Below are positions 1-9,342 of a stretch of 64,000 bases of DNA, piece by piece; position 1 is the stretch's first letter; the number at the start of each line of letters is the position of its first letter. The stretch covers positions 58,883 through 122,882 of the forward strand of contig DS999405.1 of assembly GCA_000158155.1 (NCBI GenBank). Direction: 5' to 3'. The position numbers and the translations under genes are program-made. Under the pieces are notes generated by a model. It did no database searches. It saw only the letters and a program-made list of their open reading frames with translations, and was not told the origin of the DNA. This DNA is from a gamma proteobacterium NOR5-3 (GTDB lineage: Bacteria; Pseudomonadota; Gammaproteobacteria; Pseudomonadales; Halieaceae).

Positions 1-778
1 CGATACTGGCTGGCAGACCTCCGCTGGGCACCTGTTTACCCGTCAATATCTCTATGAGCTGCTTTTCTCCGCCCGAGGGATATTTGGTGGGGAAAACGAT
101 CAGCTCCATATCCCGGCGGTCACCCAACGCGGCCGTGAAAGCGGCGATGGCTTCGGGTTTGTTGTCTTCGATGCCGATAAGGATTTCGCGGGGCCGGACG
201 ATATGCGCGAGGATCTCAGTGCCGCAGATGATGTCCGCCGCGCGCTCGCGCATCAACGCATCGTCTGCGGTGATGTAGGGCTCACACTCGGTACCGTTGA
301 TGATTAAGGTGTCGATGGTATTGTTTTGGTCGCTCGGTAGTTTCCGGGCAGTGGGAAAGCCCGCGCCACCAAGGCCTGCGATGCCCGCTTCAAAAAGCCG
401 CTGGATCAAATCCGTGGGAGCCAGGCTTCTGAAGTCCGCAACGGGCTCGAGTTCGATCCAGCGATCTTCGCCATCGCAATCGATGACAATACACAGGCCT
501 TTGAAGCCGGAAACATGGGGAATCGGACGATCTTCTATCGCTGTAACAACGCCGGACGTGGGCGCGTGAATCGGCAGGCTGCTCAGATCCGTGAGCCGCT
601 CGCCACCGAGTACGGTCTGGCCAGGTTGCACAATAGGCGATGCGGGCGCACCGATGTGCTGGGATAGCGGAAGAATCAATTGGTTTGGCAGCGCTGCCCT
701 GCGGATGGCGCCGCTATTGGAGAGTGATTTTCGCTCTGCTGGGTAGACGCCGCCATGAAAATCATAGACCCGCCTCAT
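1..778 (-). CDS. rnfC: RnfC, ion-translocating electron transport complex subunit C (partial, 3' end outside window)
   Basis: Peripheral subunit of the Rnf/Rsx membrane complex, which moves electrons between ferredoxin and NAD and can be coupled to ion transport. About 259 N-terminal residues are present. They begin [17 protein letters not shown] and include an early [13 protein letters not shown] stretch and the [14 protein letters not shown] glycine-rich nucleotide-binding loop, both typical of RnfC. The C-terminal ferredoxin-like cluster domain lies beyond the window edge. The ATG at 778 overlaps the rnfB stop (ATGA), showing translational coupling. Gene order rnfA-rnfB-rnfC runs off the left edge, where rnfD, rnfG and rnfE would be expected. 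Confidence 0.93.
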   Translation of the reverse strand, partial: MRRVYDFHGGVYPAERKSLSNSGAIRRAALPNQLILPLSQHIGAPASPIVQPGQTVLGGERLTDLSSLPIHAPTSGVVTAIEDRPIPHVSGFKGLCIVIDCDGEDRWIELEPVADFRSLAPTDLIQRLFEAGIAGLGGAGFPTARKLPSDQNNTIDTLIINGTECEPYITADDALMRERAADIICGTEILAHIVRPREILIGIEDNKPEAIAAFTAALGDRRDMELIVFPTKYPSGGEKQLIEILTGKQVPSGGLPASI

Positions 779-1383
779 GCAGCGTGCTCCTGCGAGGCAT
801 CCGTGGCGATGATCATGGGGCGTATCTCTGCCGTGGGCAGGTCCCAATGCCAGTTTGCCAGCGTCTTGGGTAGCGGGAGCATCTCTATGCAGTCGACGGG
901 GCAGGGGTCTACGCAAAGATCACAGCCGGTGCATTCTGCAGCAATTACGGTGTGCATTTGTTTGGCGGCGCCGACGATCGCGTCTACCGGGCAAGCCTGA
1001 ATGCATTTGGTGCAGCCAATGCAGTCCTCTTCGATAATGAATGCCACGGTGGTTTCGGTCTCGGCGCCATGTTCGGCATCCAGCGGCGGGGCTTCTACGT
1101 CTAACAAATCGGCCAGGGCCTGAATACCCGCTTCGCCGCCCGGGGGGCATTTGTTGATGCCTTCGCCGGCTACGATGGCTTCTGCATAGGGGCGACAGCC
1201 GGGATAGCCACACTGTCCGCACTGGGTTTGGGGGAGAATGGCATTGATCTGATCCGCAATGGGATTGCCCTCGGCGCGAAAGCGGATCGAGGCAAAGCCC
1301 AGGATGGATCCGAAAACAAGCCCCAGCGCCAGCATGGCGACCAGCGCGGCAACAAATGGATAGCTACTGATGAGTTCGGACAT
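775..1383 (-). CDS. rnfB: RnfB, ferredoxin-type subunit of the Rnf complex
   Basis: Iron-sulfur subunit of the Rnf complex and probable electron entry point from soluble ferredoxin. An N-terminal membrane anchor ([20 protein letters not shown]) is followed by the CGQCGYPGC cluster motif of the Fe-S (4Fe-4S) domain. Two ferredoxin-type motifs follow, [16 protein letters not shown] and [16 protein letters not shown]. The start is placed at the ATG at 1383 (MSELISS), 4 bp after the rnfA stop; a TTG at 1404 would extend it but would overlap rnfA by 17 bp. About 202 residues, in the usual range. The stop overlaps the rnfC start. Confidence 0.95.
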   Translation of the reverse strand: MSELISSYPFVAALVAMLALGLVFGSILGFASIRFRAEGNPIADQINAILPQTQCGQCGYPGCRPYAEAIVAGEGINKCPPGGEAGIQALADLLDVEAPPLDAEHGAETETTVAFIIEEDCIGCTKCIQACPVDAIVGAAKQMHTVIAAECTGCDLCVDPCPVDCIEMLPLPKTLANWHWDLPTAEIRPMIIATDASQEHAA

Positions 1384-1387
1384 GGCG

Positions 1388-1966
1388 CTATACCAACCCG
1401 GCAAAGCCCATGAATGCCAGAGACATCAGTCCGGCGGTGACCATGCCGATGGCGGCCCCGGAAAAGGGTTTGGGCACGTCGGCCACAGCGATGCGTTCGC
1501 GCATAGCCGCAAACAGAGTGAGGACCAGAGAGAAACCCAGCGCTGCACCAAACCCGTACAGCAGCGCCTCAATAAAGCTATGGCTCTTATTCGTATTGAT
1601 CAGAGCCACCCCCAGAACCGCGCAGTTGGTGGTGATGAGCGGCAGGTAAACGCCCAGCACGCGATGCAGCAGCGGGCTGGATTTGCGAACCACCATTTCA
1701 GTGAATTGCACGACCACGGCGATCACCAAAATAAAGGCTATGGTTTTCAGGTAACCCAGTCCCAGAGGCAGCAGCAGATAGTGATAGGTGAGATGGCTGC
1801 AGGCCGAGGCGAGGGTGAGTACAAAGGTGGTCGCCATGGACATGCCCATGGCAGTTTCCAGCTTATTTGAGACACCCATAAACGGGCACAATCCCAGGAA
1901 TTGAACCAGCACGAAATTGTTGACTAAAATGGCGCCAATCAACAGTAGCGAATAGTCCGCCAGCAT
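1388..1966 (-). CDS. rnfA: RnfA, membrane subunit of the Rnf complex
   Basis: Integral membrane subunit of the Rnf electron transport complex, 192 residues, normal for RnfA/RsxA. About six hydrophobic segments are visible, and recognisable family stretches include [18 protein letters not shown] near the N-terminus and [14 protein letters not shown] in the middle. It is the first gene of the visible rnf operon and begins about 160 bp after metG on the same strand. The intervening leader contains a strong inverted repeat, described separately. Confidence 0.95.
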   Translation of the reverse strand: MLADYSLLLIGAILVNNFVLVQFLGLCPFMGVSNKLETAMGMSMATTFVLTLASACSHLTYHYLLLPLGLGYLKTIAFILVIAVVVQFTEMVVRKSSPLLHRVLGVYLPLITTNCAVLGVALINTNKSHSFIEALLYGFGAALGFSLVLTLFAAMRERIAVADVPKPFSGAAIGMVTAGLMSLAFMGFAGLV

Positions 1967-2019
1967 TACCTCACCTGAAGCACCCGTGGATGCAAAAAGA
2001 ACTTATGCAAGGCCAGCCG

Positions 2020-2058
2020 GGAGACGAGCCTGTCGTCTACCCGGGCTGCCCCGTCTCC
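2020..2058 (-). promoter_or_regulatory. Inverted repeat (potential RNA hairpin) in the metG-rnfA intergenic leader
   Basis: A perfect 7-bp repeat, GGAGACG/CGTCTCC, is extended inward by AGCC/GGCT with a 4-nt bulge on one side. It lies about 55 bp upstream of the rnfA start codon in the 160-bp gap after metG. It is not followed by a T-run on the minus strand, so it does not look like an intrinsic terminator. A structured 5' leader, a processing site or a protein-binding palindrome are possible; function unknown. Confidence 0.4.
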
Positions 2059-2126
2059 GCCATGGTAGGCAGACTTTCCTTGATAAACAATGCGTTGGCG
2101 CGATATAGCCTGCGCCCCGACGATGC

Positions 2127-4181
2127 CTAGCTTACCTTCATTCCTGGAGTTGCGCCGCTATCCGGTGCCAATAGATAGATCTCTGTGTCGCCTTCTCCTG
2201 CAGCAAGCACCATGCCTTCGGACACGCCAAAGCGCATCTTGCGAGGCGCGAGATTGGCCACCACCACGGTGAGACGATCCACCAGGGCAGCCGGGTCGTA
2301 GGCGGCCTTGATGCCCGAGAACACCTGTCGCTTACCCAACTCACCCAGGTCGAGACTCAGAGCCAGCAGTTTGTCCGCGCCTTCCACGGCTTGTGCGGCC
2401 TCAATTCTGGCGACGCGCAAATCGACTTTCTGGAAGTCCCGAATATCCAGATACTCGCTATCGGATGCTGGCTCACGCTGGTTGGAAGCCTTGTCCTTTT
2501 TTGGGGCGGGCTTGCTCTGTGCAGGCGTGGCCGGCACTTCCTGCCGATTGCTCTCGACCATTTTGGTGACCAGCTTGGGGTCTACGCGCTGCACTAGCGG
2601 TTCAAAGGTCGCCAACTGATGATCCAAAAGGAGGCTGCTATTTTGCTCCCAATCGAGATTGCAGCGCAGGTAGTTTGCGGCGCGCTCTGCCATCTTCGGC
2701 AGGACGGGTTGCAGATAAATCATCAGCATACGAAAGCAGTTGATGCCGGTGGAGCACACGGCCTGAACCTGAGCGGCTTGCTCGGGATCTTTGGCCATCA
2801 CCCAGGGCTTGTGCTGGTCAATATACTGATTGGCCCGGTCGGCCAGCTCCATGATCAGGCGAACCGCTTTGCTGAACTCCCGGTCCTCATAGGCCTTAGC
2901 GATACCTTCTCCGGCTTCGGTAAAGGATTGCAGCAGCTCGGGTTCGCTGCAGCTTGAGGACATTTGATTGTCAAAGCCCTTGCGCAGAAACCCTGCGCAG
3001 CGACTGGCGATGTTGACGACCTTGCCTACTACATCGGAATTCACCCGCTGGACAAAATCCTCAAGGTTCAGGTCAATGTCATCCACGCCGGCGCCCAGTT
3101 TTGCGGCGAAGTAATAGCGCAGGTACTCGGCATCTAAATGGTCGAGGTAGTGCCGCGCGTTGATAAAGGTGCCGCGACTCTTGGACATCTTGGTGCCGTC
3201 AACAGTGAGGAAGCCGTGCACGAAAACGCCGGTAGGCGTGCGCAGGGCAGCGCTATGCAGCATGGCGGGCCAGAACAACCCGTGGAAATTGATAATGTCT
3301 TTGCCCACAAAGTGGTAGAGCTCGGTATCGCCTCCGGGCTGCCAGAAATCATCGAACGTCACGCCACTGCGCTCGCAGTAATTCTGGAAACTGCCCATGT
3401 AGCCGATGGGTGCGTCGAGCCAGACATAAAAGTATTTGTCCGTTTCTCCGGGAATGGTAAAGCCAAAGTAGGGCGCATCGCGGCTGATGTCCCACTCCTG
3501 AAGTTCCCCGTCGGTCCACTCCCGGAGCTTGTTGGCCACAGCGTCCTGCAGTGTGCCCGAGGCGATCCACTCCCGAAGCATCCCGGCGAACATCGGCAGG
3601 CGGAAGAAAAAGTGCCGGGACTGGCGTTCCACGGGCGTAGCGCCGGAAAGCGCCGATACGGGGTCAATGAGCTCGGTGGGTGAATAGGTTGCGCCGCAGG
3701 CTTCGCAATTGTCACCGTACTGGTCCGGTGTTTTGCACTTGGGGCAGCTGCCTTTGATAAAGCGATCTGCCAGAAAAAGCCCTTTTTCGGGGTCATAGGC
3801 CTGGGTGATTTCTCGCTCACTGATAGCGCCGGCGGCTTGTAAGCGCTGGTAGATGGTCTCAGCCCAGTGCCGGGTCTCATCGGAGTGGGTGCTGTAAAAG
3901 TTGTCAAAGCTGATGGCAAAGTCATTGGAAGCCGACAGATGGTCTTTATGGATCGCTTCTATCTGCTGCTCTGGCGTAATGCCCTGGCGTTCAGCGCTGA
4001 GCATAATCGCCGTGCCGTGGGCATCATCCGCGCAAATATAGTGGCACTCGTGGCCACGAGAGCGCTGAAAGCGCACCCAGATGTCGGTTTGCACCTGCTC
4101 TAGTATGTGACCCAGGTGAAGAGGGCCGTTGGCATAAGGTAAGGCGCTGGTTACCAGAATACGCCGCTTTGCTTGCGTCAT
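2127..4181 (-). CDS. metG: Methionine-tRNA ligase (MetRS)
   Basis: Charges initiator and elongator tRNA-Met with methionine in the cytoplasm. The class I HIGH-type motif is HLGH near residue 22 and the KMSKS motif is present in full (GTKMSKSRG) at about residue 330. A zinc knuckle of two CxxC pairs (CPKC, CEAC) sits near residues 145-160. The C-terminal 100 residues form a Trbp111-like tRNA-binding/dimerisation domain ([11 protein letters not shown] onward). The start is taken at the ATG at 4181 ([19 protein letters not shown]), which begins right at the conserved catalytic fold; the longer upstream frame is discarded. 684 residues. It diverges from mrp, a common gammaproteobacterial arrangement. 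Confidence 0.97.
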   Translation of the reverse strand: MTQAKRRILVTSALPYANGPLHLGHILEQVQTDIWVRFQRSRGHECHYICADDAHGTAIMLSAERQGITPEQQIEAIHKDHLSASNDFAISFDNFYSTHSDETRHWAETIYQRLQAAGAISEREITQAYDPEKGLFLADRFIKGSCPKCKTPDQYGDNCEACGATYSPTELIDPVSALSGATPVERQSRHFFFRLPMFAGMLREWIASGTLQDAVANKLREWTDGELQEWDISRDAPYFGFTIPGETDKYFYVWLDAPIGYMGSFQNYCERSGVTFDDFWQPGGDTELYHFVGKDIINFHGLFWPAMLHSAALRTPTGVFVHGFLTVDGTKMSKSRGTFINARHYLDHLDAEYLRYYFAAKLGAGVDDIDLNLEDFVQRVNSDVVGKVVNIASRCAGFLRKGFDNQMSSSCSEPELLQSFTEAGEGIAKAYEDREFSKAVRLIMELADRANQYIDQHKPWVMAKDPEQAAQVQAVCSTGINCFRMLMIYLQPVLPKMAERAANYLRCNLDWEQNSSLLLDHQLATFEPLVQRVDPKLVTKMVESNRQEVPATPAQSKPAPKKDKASNQREPASDSEYLDIRDFQKVDLRVARIEAAQAVEGADKLLALSLDLGELGKRQVFSGIKAAYDPAALVDRLTVVVANLAPRKMRFGVSEGMVLAAGEGDTEIYLLAPDSGATPGMKVS

Positions 4182-4250
4182 TGCGAATCTGTCCGGGTCG
4201 GGAAGGCGCGCTATGATAGCGACTGCCCTCGGGGATTTCACCTGCATTGA

Positions 4251-4279
4251 TTGAGTGCGTGACAGGCAGTACCTATACT
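4251..4279 (+). promoter_or_regulatory. Probable sigma70 promoter of mrp-dcd
   Basis: TTGAGT (-35 like) at 4251-4256 and TATACT (-10 like) at 4274-4279 are separated by exactly 17 bp and lie 34 bp before the mrp start codon, in the short divergent region between metG and mrp. Good consensus match and spacing; not experimentally supported here. Confidence 0.55.
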
Positions 4280-4313
4280 TGGCGCCTTTGTGACATCAGA
4301 GCGCTAAATTCGT

Positions 4314-5123
4314 ATGCAAGCGGCCAAGCATATTATTGCAGTTGCCTCCGGTAAGGGGGGCGTCGGGAAGTCCACGACAGCGGTTAATCTGGCGCTGGCC
4401 TTACAGTCTCTGGGAGCTCGCGTAGGGCTGCTGGACGCTGATATTTACGGTCCCAGCGTGGCGCTCATGCTGGGGGTAGCTGACGGCACGCGCCCGGACA
4501 CCCGAGACGGCAAGACCCTGGTTCCGGTGACGGCCCACGGTCTGGTGAGCATGTCTATGGCGTATCTTGCCAATGAGCGTACGCCGGTAGTTTGGCGTGG
4601 TCCCATGGCCGGTGGAGCATTGATTCAGATGCTTGAGCAAACCGACTGGGGAGAATTGGATTATCTGTTTATCGATATGCCGCCCGGAACTGGCGACATA
4701 CAGCTCACCCTGTCACAAAAGGTGACCCTGTCCGGCGCCGTGATTGTGACTACACCTCAGGACATCGCGCTGCTTGACGCCCGGAAGGGGATCGAAATGT
4801 TTCGCAAGGTGAATGTGCCGGTCTTGGGCGTGATCGAAAATATGGCAACGCACACCTGCAGTGAATGTGGCCACACCGAATCAATATTTGGCTCCGATGG
4901 TGGAGAGCGGATCTCGTCAGAGTATGGTGTGGAACTGCTGGCGAGTCTGCCTCTGGCAAGAACCATCCGGGAACATACCGACGCAGGTACACCGGTCGTG
5001 TTATCTGAACCGGGCAGCCCTGCGGGGCAGGCGTACCTGGCGGCAGCAAAAGCGCTGGTTCACGTGCTGGACGACCAGGAGTCCCCCGGGGATTTCCCGA
5101 CAATTAGCATTAGCGACGACTAA
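4314..5123 (+). CDS. mrp: Mrp/ApbC-type iron-sulfur cluster carrier ATPase (short form)
   Basis: P-loop scaffold ATPase of the Mrp/NBP35 family, which carries and delivers Fe-S clusters in the cytoplasm. The deviant Walker [11 protein letters not shown] lies at residues 12-21, the DMPPGTGD motif at about 122, and the C-terminal CxxC (CSEC) that binds the bridging cluster at about 182. At 269 residues it starts almost directly at the P-loop and lacks the roughly 100-residue N-terminal MIP18/DUF59 domain of the E. coli protein. No in-frame upstream extension encodes it: the divergent metG gene ends the space. dcd follows 11 bp downstream. Confidence 0.93.
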   Translation: MQAAKHIIAVASGKGGVGKSTTAVNLALALQSLGARVGLLDADIYGPSVALMLGVADGTRPDTRDGKTLVPVTAHGLVSMSMAYLANERTPVVWRGPMAGGALIQMLEQTDWGELDYLFIDMPPGTGDIQLTLSQKVTLSGAVIVTTPQDIALLDARKGIEMFRKVNVPVLGVIENMATHTCSECGHTESIFGSDGGERISSEYGVELLASLPLARTIREHTDAGTPVVLSEPGSPAGQAYLAAAKALVHVLDDQESPGDFPTISISDD

Positions 5124-5134
5124 CGAGAGAGCTT

Positions 5135-5704
5135 ATGAGTATCAAATCTGACAGGTGGATTCGTCGCATGGCGGCTGAGCACGGCATGATCGAACCTTTC
5201 GAGGCGGGGCAGGTTCGCGGCGATAGCCAGAGCGGGCGAGTTATCTCCTACGGCACGTCCAGCTATGGATACGATGTTCGCTGCGCCGATGAGTTTCGCG
5301 TTTTTACCAATATCAATTCTGCAACGGTGGATCCCAAGGCCTTTGATGACAACAGCTTTGTGAACATCAGCAGTGATGTTTGCGTGATACCCCCGAACTC
5401 TTTCGCATTGGCCCGCACCGTGGAGTATTTTCGCATTCCACGCAACGTGTTGACGATCTGCCTGGGTAAGTCTACCTATGCCCGCTGCGGCATCATTGTG
5501 AATGTCACGCCCTTGGAGCCTGAATGGGAAGGGCACGTCACCCTGGAATTTTCTAACACCACGACGCTGCCTGCGAAGATCTATGCCAACGAAGGCGTTG
5601 CGCAGATGTTGTTCTTTGAATCTGACGAGGTCTGTGAGGTCAGCTACAAGGACCGCGGTGGGAAGTATCAAGGCCAGACCGGGGTGACACTTCCCCGCGC
5701 CTGA
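5135..5704 (+). CDS. dcd: dCTP deaminase
   Basis: Converts dCTP to dUTP, the main dTMP precursor route in gammaproteobacteria. The 189-residue protein shows the family's [13 protein letters not shown] motif near residue 40. Further conserved stretches are [20 protein letters not shown] at about 110-130, carrying the catalytic Glu, and the C-terminal [11 protein letters not shown]. It lies 11 bp after mrp in the same operon. Its stop abuts the stop of the convergent DUF3108 gene with no intergenic base. Confidence 0.97.
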   Translation: MSIKSDRWIRRMAAEHGMIEPFEAGQVRGDSQSGRVISYGTSSYGYDVRCADEFRVFTNINSATVDPKAFDDNSFVNISSDVCVIPPNSFALARTVEYFRIPRNVLTICLGKSTYARCGIIVNVTPLEPEWEGHVTLEFSNTTTLPAKIYANEGVAQMLFFESDEVCEVSYKDRGGKYQGQTGVTLPRA

Positions 5705-6505
5705 TCAGCTGCTGGTGCCGCTCACGGGCTTGCCGTCCAGGGTGGCACTGATGAGATTGGCTTCGGTGGTTTTGCCGTCGTCGATATGCACTGTGCGTAC
5801 CATCAGATAATCCCACCGGGGGGCTATCCAAACGCCTGAGGTGCGCTCCGGGTCATCATGGTCGCGCTCAAAATGCAGGGTATCCACCCAGCCCATGGGC
5901 GTTTCCAATCGTTCCTCGCCTTTATACACCAGGCGATACTCTTTTACCTTACGACCGTCCGCTACGTGAAAGAGCATGTCATCCCGGGGGGTGGGGTCGT
6001 TCAGTAAAGAGAGACGAAGCTGTTCCTGTTGACTCATTCGATCCAAGGTATCTCCGGTCTTGGGCAACTCATACCACTCTTTTTTGTAAAGACTCCGAAT
6101 AACGTTTGAGCCCTCGTCAAAGTGCACTTCCCGACGGCGACTGACGGGACCGCTGAGCTGGTAGACGTAAGAGCGGGGCTGGATCAGATCGCCTTCAAGG
6201 CTGAAAACGCTGACTTCGCTAATGCCTGCCACCAGTAACTTGCCGTCACTGGTGAGTCGACAGTCGCCGTTTTCGTCCAACGATAAGCTGCGATGAAGCT
6301 TGATACTCAGACCGGATGTCGACGTCTTGTAAACCGCGTCGTAGGGCGTGAGTGTGCGATGTTCATGTTTCGCATCATCGTGCTGCGCGGGTGCTTTCTC
6401 GGCCTCTGCCGCCTGGGCGCTACCTATCAGCAGACCCGCTGCGACAAACAGGGATGCGGCCAGGGCTTTATGCCGTAGCGAAGGCCTGATGTCTGTGACT
6501 GTCAT
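5705..6505 (-). CDS. DUF3108 domain-containing exported protein
   Basis: Uncharacterised periplasmic or envelope protein with a DUF3108-like fold. The start MTVTDIRPS at 6505 is followed by a signal peptide (LAASLFVAAGLLIGSAQA) and then TLTPYDAVYKTSTSGLSIKL, the usual opening of the domain; the C-terminus reads TLHFERDHDDPERTSGVWIA. The ATG overlaps the purN stop by 4 bp, so it is the third gene of a purM-purN-DUF3108 unit, an association common in gammaproteobacteria. Function unknown; the operon position does not by itself imply a role in purine synthesis. Confidence 0.85.
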   Translation of the reverse strand: MTVTDIRPSLRHKALAASLFVAAGLLIGSAQAAEAEKAPAQHDDAKHEHRTLTPYDAVYKTSTSGLSIKLHRSLSLDENGDCRLTSDGKLLVAGISEVSVFSLEGDLIQPRSYVYQLSGPVSRRREVHFDEGSNVIRSLYKKEWYELPKTGDTLDRMSQQEQLRLSLLNDPTPRDDMLFHVADGRKVKEYRLVYKGEERLETPMGWVDTLHFERDHDDPERTSGVWIAPRWDYLMVRTVHIDDGKTTEANLISATLDGKPVSGTSS

Positions 6506-7143
6506 GCGTTTATCCCGTTGCTCATGATTGATTCGTCCTTCCAGATCTTCCCGTCGCGGAGCATGACGGTCCCTTCGATACACCACCTTACCGCCAACGG
6601 GTAGATGCGATGTTCCTGCTCCTGCACCCGTGCCGCGAGACTCGCTGCGTCGTCCTTCGGACCTATGTTTACCCGGGCCTGCACTATGGATGGGCCCGCA
6701 TCCAGCTCCGGTGTCACAAAGTGCACCGTAGCACCAGATTCGCGATCGCCCGCGTCCAGCGCTCGCTGGTGGGTGTTCAGGCCCGGGTATTTAGGCAACA
6801 GAGAGGGGTGAATGTTCAATAGCGATCCGTAATATTCCCCAATAAAGCGATCCGTGAGGATGCGCATGAACCCTGCGAGGACGACAAAGTCGATAGAGGC
6901 CTCCCGGAGTGCCCTGAGCATCTCCCGCTCAAACGCATCCCGGTCCTCAAATTGCCGATGATCGATACAGTAGTGGGGTATTCGGCGTCTTTCGGCCCGC
7001 TCCAGAACCATTGCCCCGGGTACGTTGGCGATGACAAGGCCTACCGTTGCGGGGATCACCCCCTGCTCACAGGCTGCGGCGATCGCCTCCATGTTGGAAC
7101 CCGCGCCAGACGCGAGAATAGCGATGCGCCTCAGAGCACTCAT
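6502..7143 (-). CDS. purN: Phosphoribosylglycinamide formyltransferase
   Basis: Transfers a formyl group from 10-formyl-THF to glycinamide ribonucleotide in purine synthesis. 213 residues with the [13 protein letters not shown] phosphate-binding loop at the N-terminus. The formyltransferase active site [10 protein letters not shown] with [14 protein letters not shown] sits at about 90-120, followed by a [14 protein letters not shown] stretch with the catalytic Asp. The start overlaps the purM stop (ATGA) and the stop overlaps the DUF3108 start. Confidence 0.97.
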   Translation of the reverse strand: MSALRRIAILASGAGSNMEAIAAACEQGVIPATVGLVIANVPGAMVLERAERRRIPHYCIDHRQFEDRDAFEREMLRALREASIDFVVLAGFMRILTDRFIGEYYGSLLNIHPSLLPKYPGLNTHQRALDAGDRESGATVHFVTPELDAGPSIVQARVNIGPKDDAASLAARVQEQEHRIYPLAVRWCIEGTVMLRDGKIWKDESIMSNGINA

Positions 7144-8186
7144 TCGCTAACGGTGATGCCTTCGTTACCGCTGACAATGTCGCCGAGTTGCCAGGCGTAC
7201 AACTCATGCTTTTTCAATGCACTGATGGCTGTGGTCGCTTGATCTGCAGGCACGCACAGCACCATGCCCACACCACAGTTAAAGGTGCGAAACATCTCCA
7301 TGCGATCGATGTTGCCCGCGCTTTGTAGCCACTTGAAGACCGCGGGCCACTCCCAACTGCGGGTATTAATCTGCGCCGTTGCATGCTCCGGGAGTACGCG
7401 GGGAAGATTCTCTAATAAGCCGCCCCCTGTGATGTGGGCCATGGCGTGAATCTCTACCTGCTCGCGCAGTGACAGTAATGCTTTGCAATACAGGGTGGTG
7501 GGCTCCAGCAACAGGTCTCCCAGGCTTTTACCGCCGGGCTCCAGTGGAGCGCCGAGATCGGCGTCGCTGCGTTCAAGCACACTGCGAATCAGCGAGTAGC
7601 CATTGGCATGGGGCCCGCTACTGGCGATGGCAATCAAGCTGTCGCCCACGGCCACCGCGCTGCCATCAATGACCCGCTCGCGCTCGACTACACCCACGCA
7701 AAAGCCCGCCAGATCGTAGTCGCCTTCGCTGTACATGCCCGGCATTTCGGCGGTTTCGCCGCCTACCAGCGAGCAGCCGGAAAGTTCGCAGCCGGTGGCG
7801 ATGCCCCGCACGACGTCCGTAGCGACATCCAGATCAAGTTTCCCAGTGGCGTAATAGTCCAGGAAAAACAGCGGCTCTGCGCCGCTGACTGCGATGTCAT
7901 TGGCACACATGGCGACCAGATCGATGCCAATGTGCTTGTGGCGATTCAGCTCAATGGCCAGTCTCAGTTTAGTGCCCACGCCGTCGGTGCCGGACACCAG
8001 AAGCGGCTCACGGTAGCCCGCGGGCAGAGCGCAGAGAGCACCAAATCCTCCCAGACTGCCCAGGACCTCCGGACGCCGGGTCCGCTCCACGGCGTCGCGT
8101 ATACGGCCCACCAGGGCATTACCCTTGTCGATATCCACCCCCGCATCACGGTAGGTGAGAGGTCGGTTGTTTTCGTTTTCTGACAT
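7140..8186 (-). CDS. purM: Phosphoribosylformylglycinamidine cyclo-ligase (AIR synthetase)
   Basis: Closes the imidazole ring to give AIR in purine synthesis. Family signatures include [17 protein letters not shown] at the N-terminus, [16 protein letters not shown] at about 65-80, [34 protein letters not shown] and [13 protein letters not shown]. The start ATG at 8186 (MSENENN) gives 348 residues, the normal length; a longer upstream frame has no supporting homology. First gene of purM-purN-DUF3108, diverging from the DUF2066 gene. Confidence 0.97.
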   Translation of the reverse strand: MSENENNRPLTYRDAGVDIDKGNALVGRIRDAVERTRRPEVLGSLGGFGALCALPAGYREPLLVSGTDGVGTKLRLAIELNRHKHIGIDLVAMCANDIAVSGAEPLFFLDYYATGKLDLDVATDVVRGIATGCELSGCSLVGGETAEMPGMYSEGDYDLAGFCVGVVERERVIDGSAVAVGDSLIAIASSGPHANGYSLIRSVLERSDADLGAPLEPGGKSLGDLLLEPTTLYCKALLSLREQVEIHAMAHITGGGLLENLPRVLPEHATAQINTRSWEWPAVFKWLQSAGNIDRMEMFRTFNCGVGMVLCVPADQATTAISALKKHELYAWQLGDIVSGNEGITVSE

Positions 8187-8268
8187 CGTAGATTGGCCGG
8201 GATAAATACAGAGCGCGCAGTTTAGCGTCCCCGGCCCGTCAGTAAAGAGCGAGTACTGACGCTGGCGC

Positions 8269-8277
8269 TGATATAAT
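8269..8277 (+). promoter_or_regulatory. Perfect extended -10 promoter element (TGATATAAT)
   Basis: A TGn motif followed directly by a perfect TATAAT hexamer ends 6 bases before the ATG at 8284. No convincing -35 is visible at 16-18 bp, as expected for extended -10 promoters. The predicted transcription start falls on or next to the start codon. Confidence 0.55.
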
Positions 8278-8283
8278 GGCCCG

Positions 8284-9342
8284 ATGTCAACGTTATCCAT
8301 CCGTCAACTTGTCGCGACTTTGCTGTTTCTGCACTGGGCAGCCCTGTGGGCGGTGGGTACGCAGGCAGAGATTGTGGACGATATTTACAAAGCGCGCCTG
8401 GCTGTTGATGGGCGCGATACCCGGTCCCTGAGCGCGGCGCGCAAGGCCGGGCTTGCCGAAGTGCTGATCAAGGCTTCTGGTGATCCTCAGGCGCCTCTGA
8501 GTCCGGCGGCGGCCAAAGCCCTGGATGGGGCGCAGGCTTATCTTCTGGGCTACAGCTATGAAGAAGAGGAGCAGGGCGCGCTGCTGCTTCGCCTGGAATA
8601 CGATGAGCAGGCGGTGCAGCAGCTACTGCGGGAGTCGGGTCTGCGGCTGTGGACCGCGAACCGACCTTTGGTGCTCACCTGGCTGGTCATCAGTGATGAA
8701 AAGGGGCGACGGTTTGCATCAGTGGATGCGGCCCCCCAGGCGAATGATGTGCTCAGAGACAGCTTTAAACGCCGCGGCGTACCGCTGCAGATTCCCTTGT
8801 ACGATTTGTCGGATGCCGCGGCGATTTCACCGGGCGAGGCCTGGCGTCAATCTTCCTCCGCACTTATTGATGCCTCCCGCCGCTACCGCGGCGCAGAGCT
8901 GTTGGCTGGACGTGTGGCCCGACTGTCCGATGGCAGTTGGGTGGGGGACTGGCGCTATCTGGACAATGGACGCTGGCGAAGCCGCTCCAGCACTGCCGAT
9001 AGTCTGCAGGCCTTCACGGATGCGGGGGCAGAGCTGGTGGCCGCTACGCTGGTCGAGCAGTACGGCGTTAACCTTACCGCCGATACCGATGAGCGGTATC
9101 GTTTGACCTTGCGGGGCGTGCGCAGCTTTGAGGATTACACTGTCTTGCAGCAAGTGCTGGGCTCTCTCGAAGCAGTGCGCAGCGTGGTCCCCGAGAGCCT
9201 GCTGGGGGATCAGGTTAGCTTGCGCGTCGAGGCGGAAACCGACTTGCAACAGCTGGCGCGTATTATTGAGCTTGATAAGCGCTTTGTGCCGCTGCCTTTG
9301 GAGCCTGGACAGAACGGCTTGTCCTATGAGTGGATCCGATGA
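8284..9342 (+). CDS. DUF2066 domain-containing exported protein
   Basis: Uncharacterised exported protein with DUF2066 features. A signal peptide ([19 protein letters not shown]) is followed by the family's mature opening with [18 protein letters not shown], then [16 protein letters not shown] at about 120-135. This family characteristically sits next to purM and upstream of perM and hda, as here. No Shine-Dalgarno sequence is visible, and an extended -10 lies 6 bases before the ATG, suggesting a leaderless message. Its stop overlaps the start of the AI-2E/PerM gene. Function unknown. Confidence 0.85.
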   Translation: MSTLSIRQLVATLLFLHWAALWAVGTQAEIVDDIYKARLAVDGRDTRSLSAARKAGLAEVLIKASGDPQAPLSPAAAKALDGAQAYLLGYSYEEEEQGALLLRLEYDEQAVQQLLRESGLRLWTANRPLVLTWLVISDEKGRRFASVDAAPQANDVLRDSFKRRGVPLQIPLYDLSDAAAISPGEAWRQSSSALIDASRRYRGAELLAGRVARLSDGSWVGDWRYLDNGRWRSRSSTADSLQAFTDAGAELVAATLVEQYGVNLTADTDERYRLTLRGVRSFEDYTVLQQVLGSLEAVRSVVPESLLGDQVSLRVEAETDLQQLARIIELDKRFVPLPLEPGQNGLSYEWIR

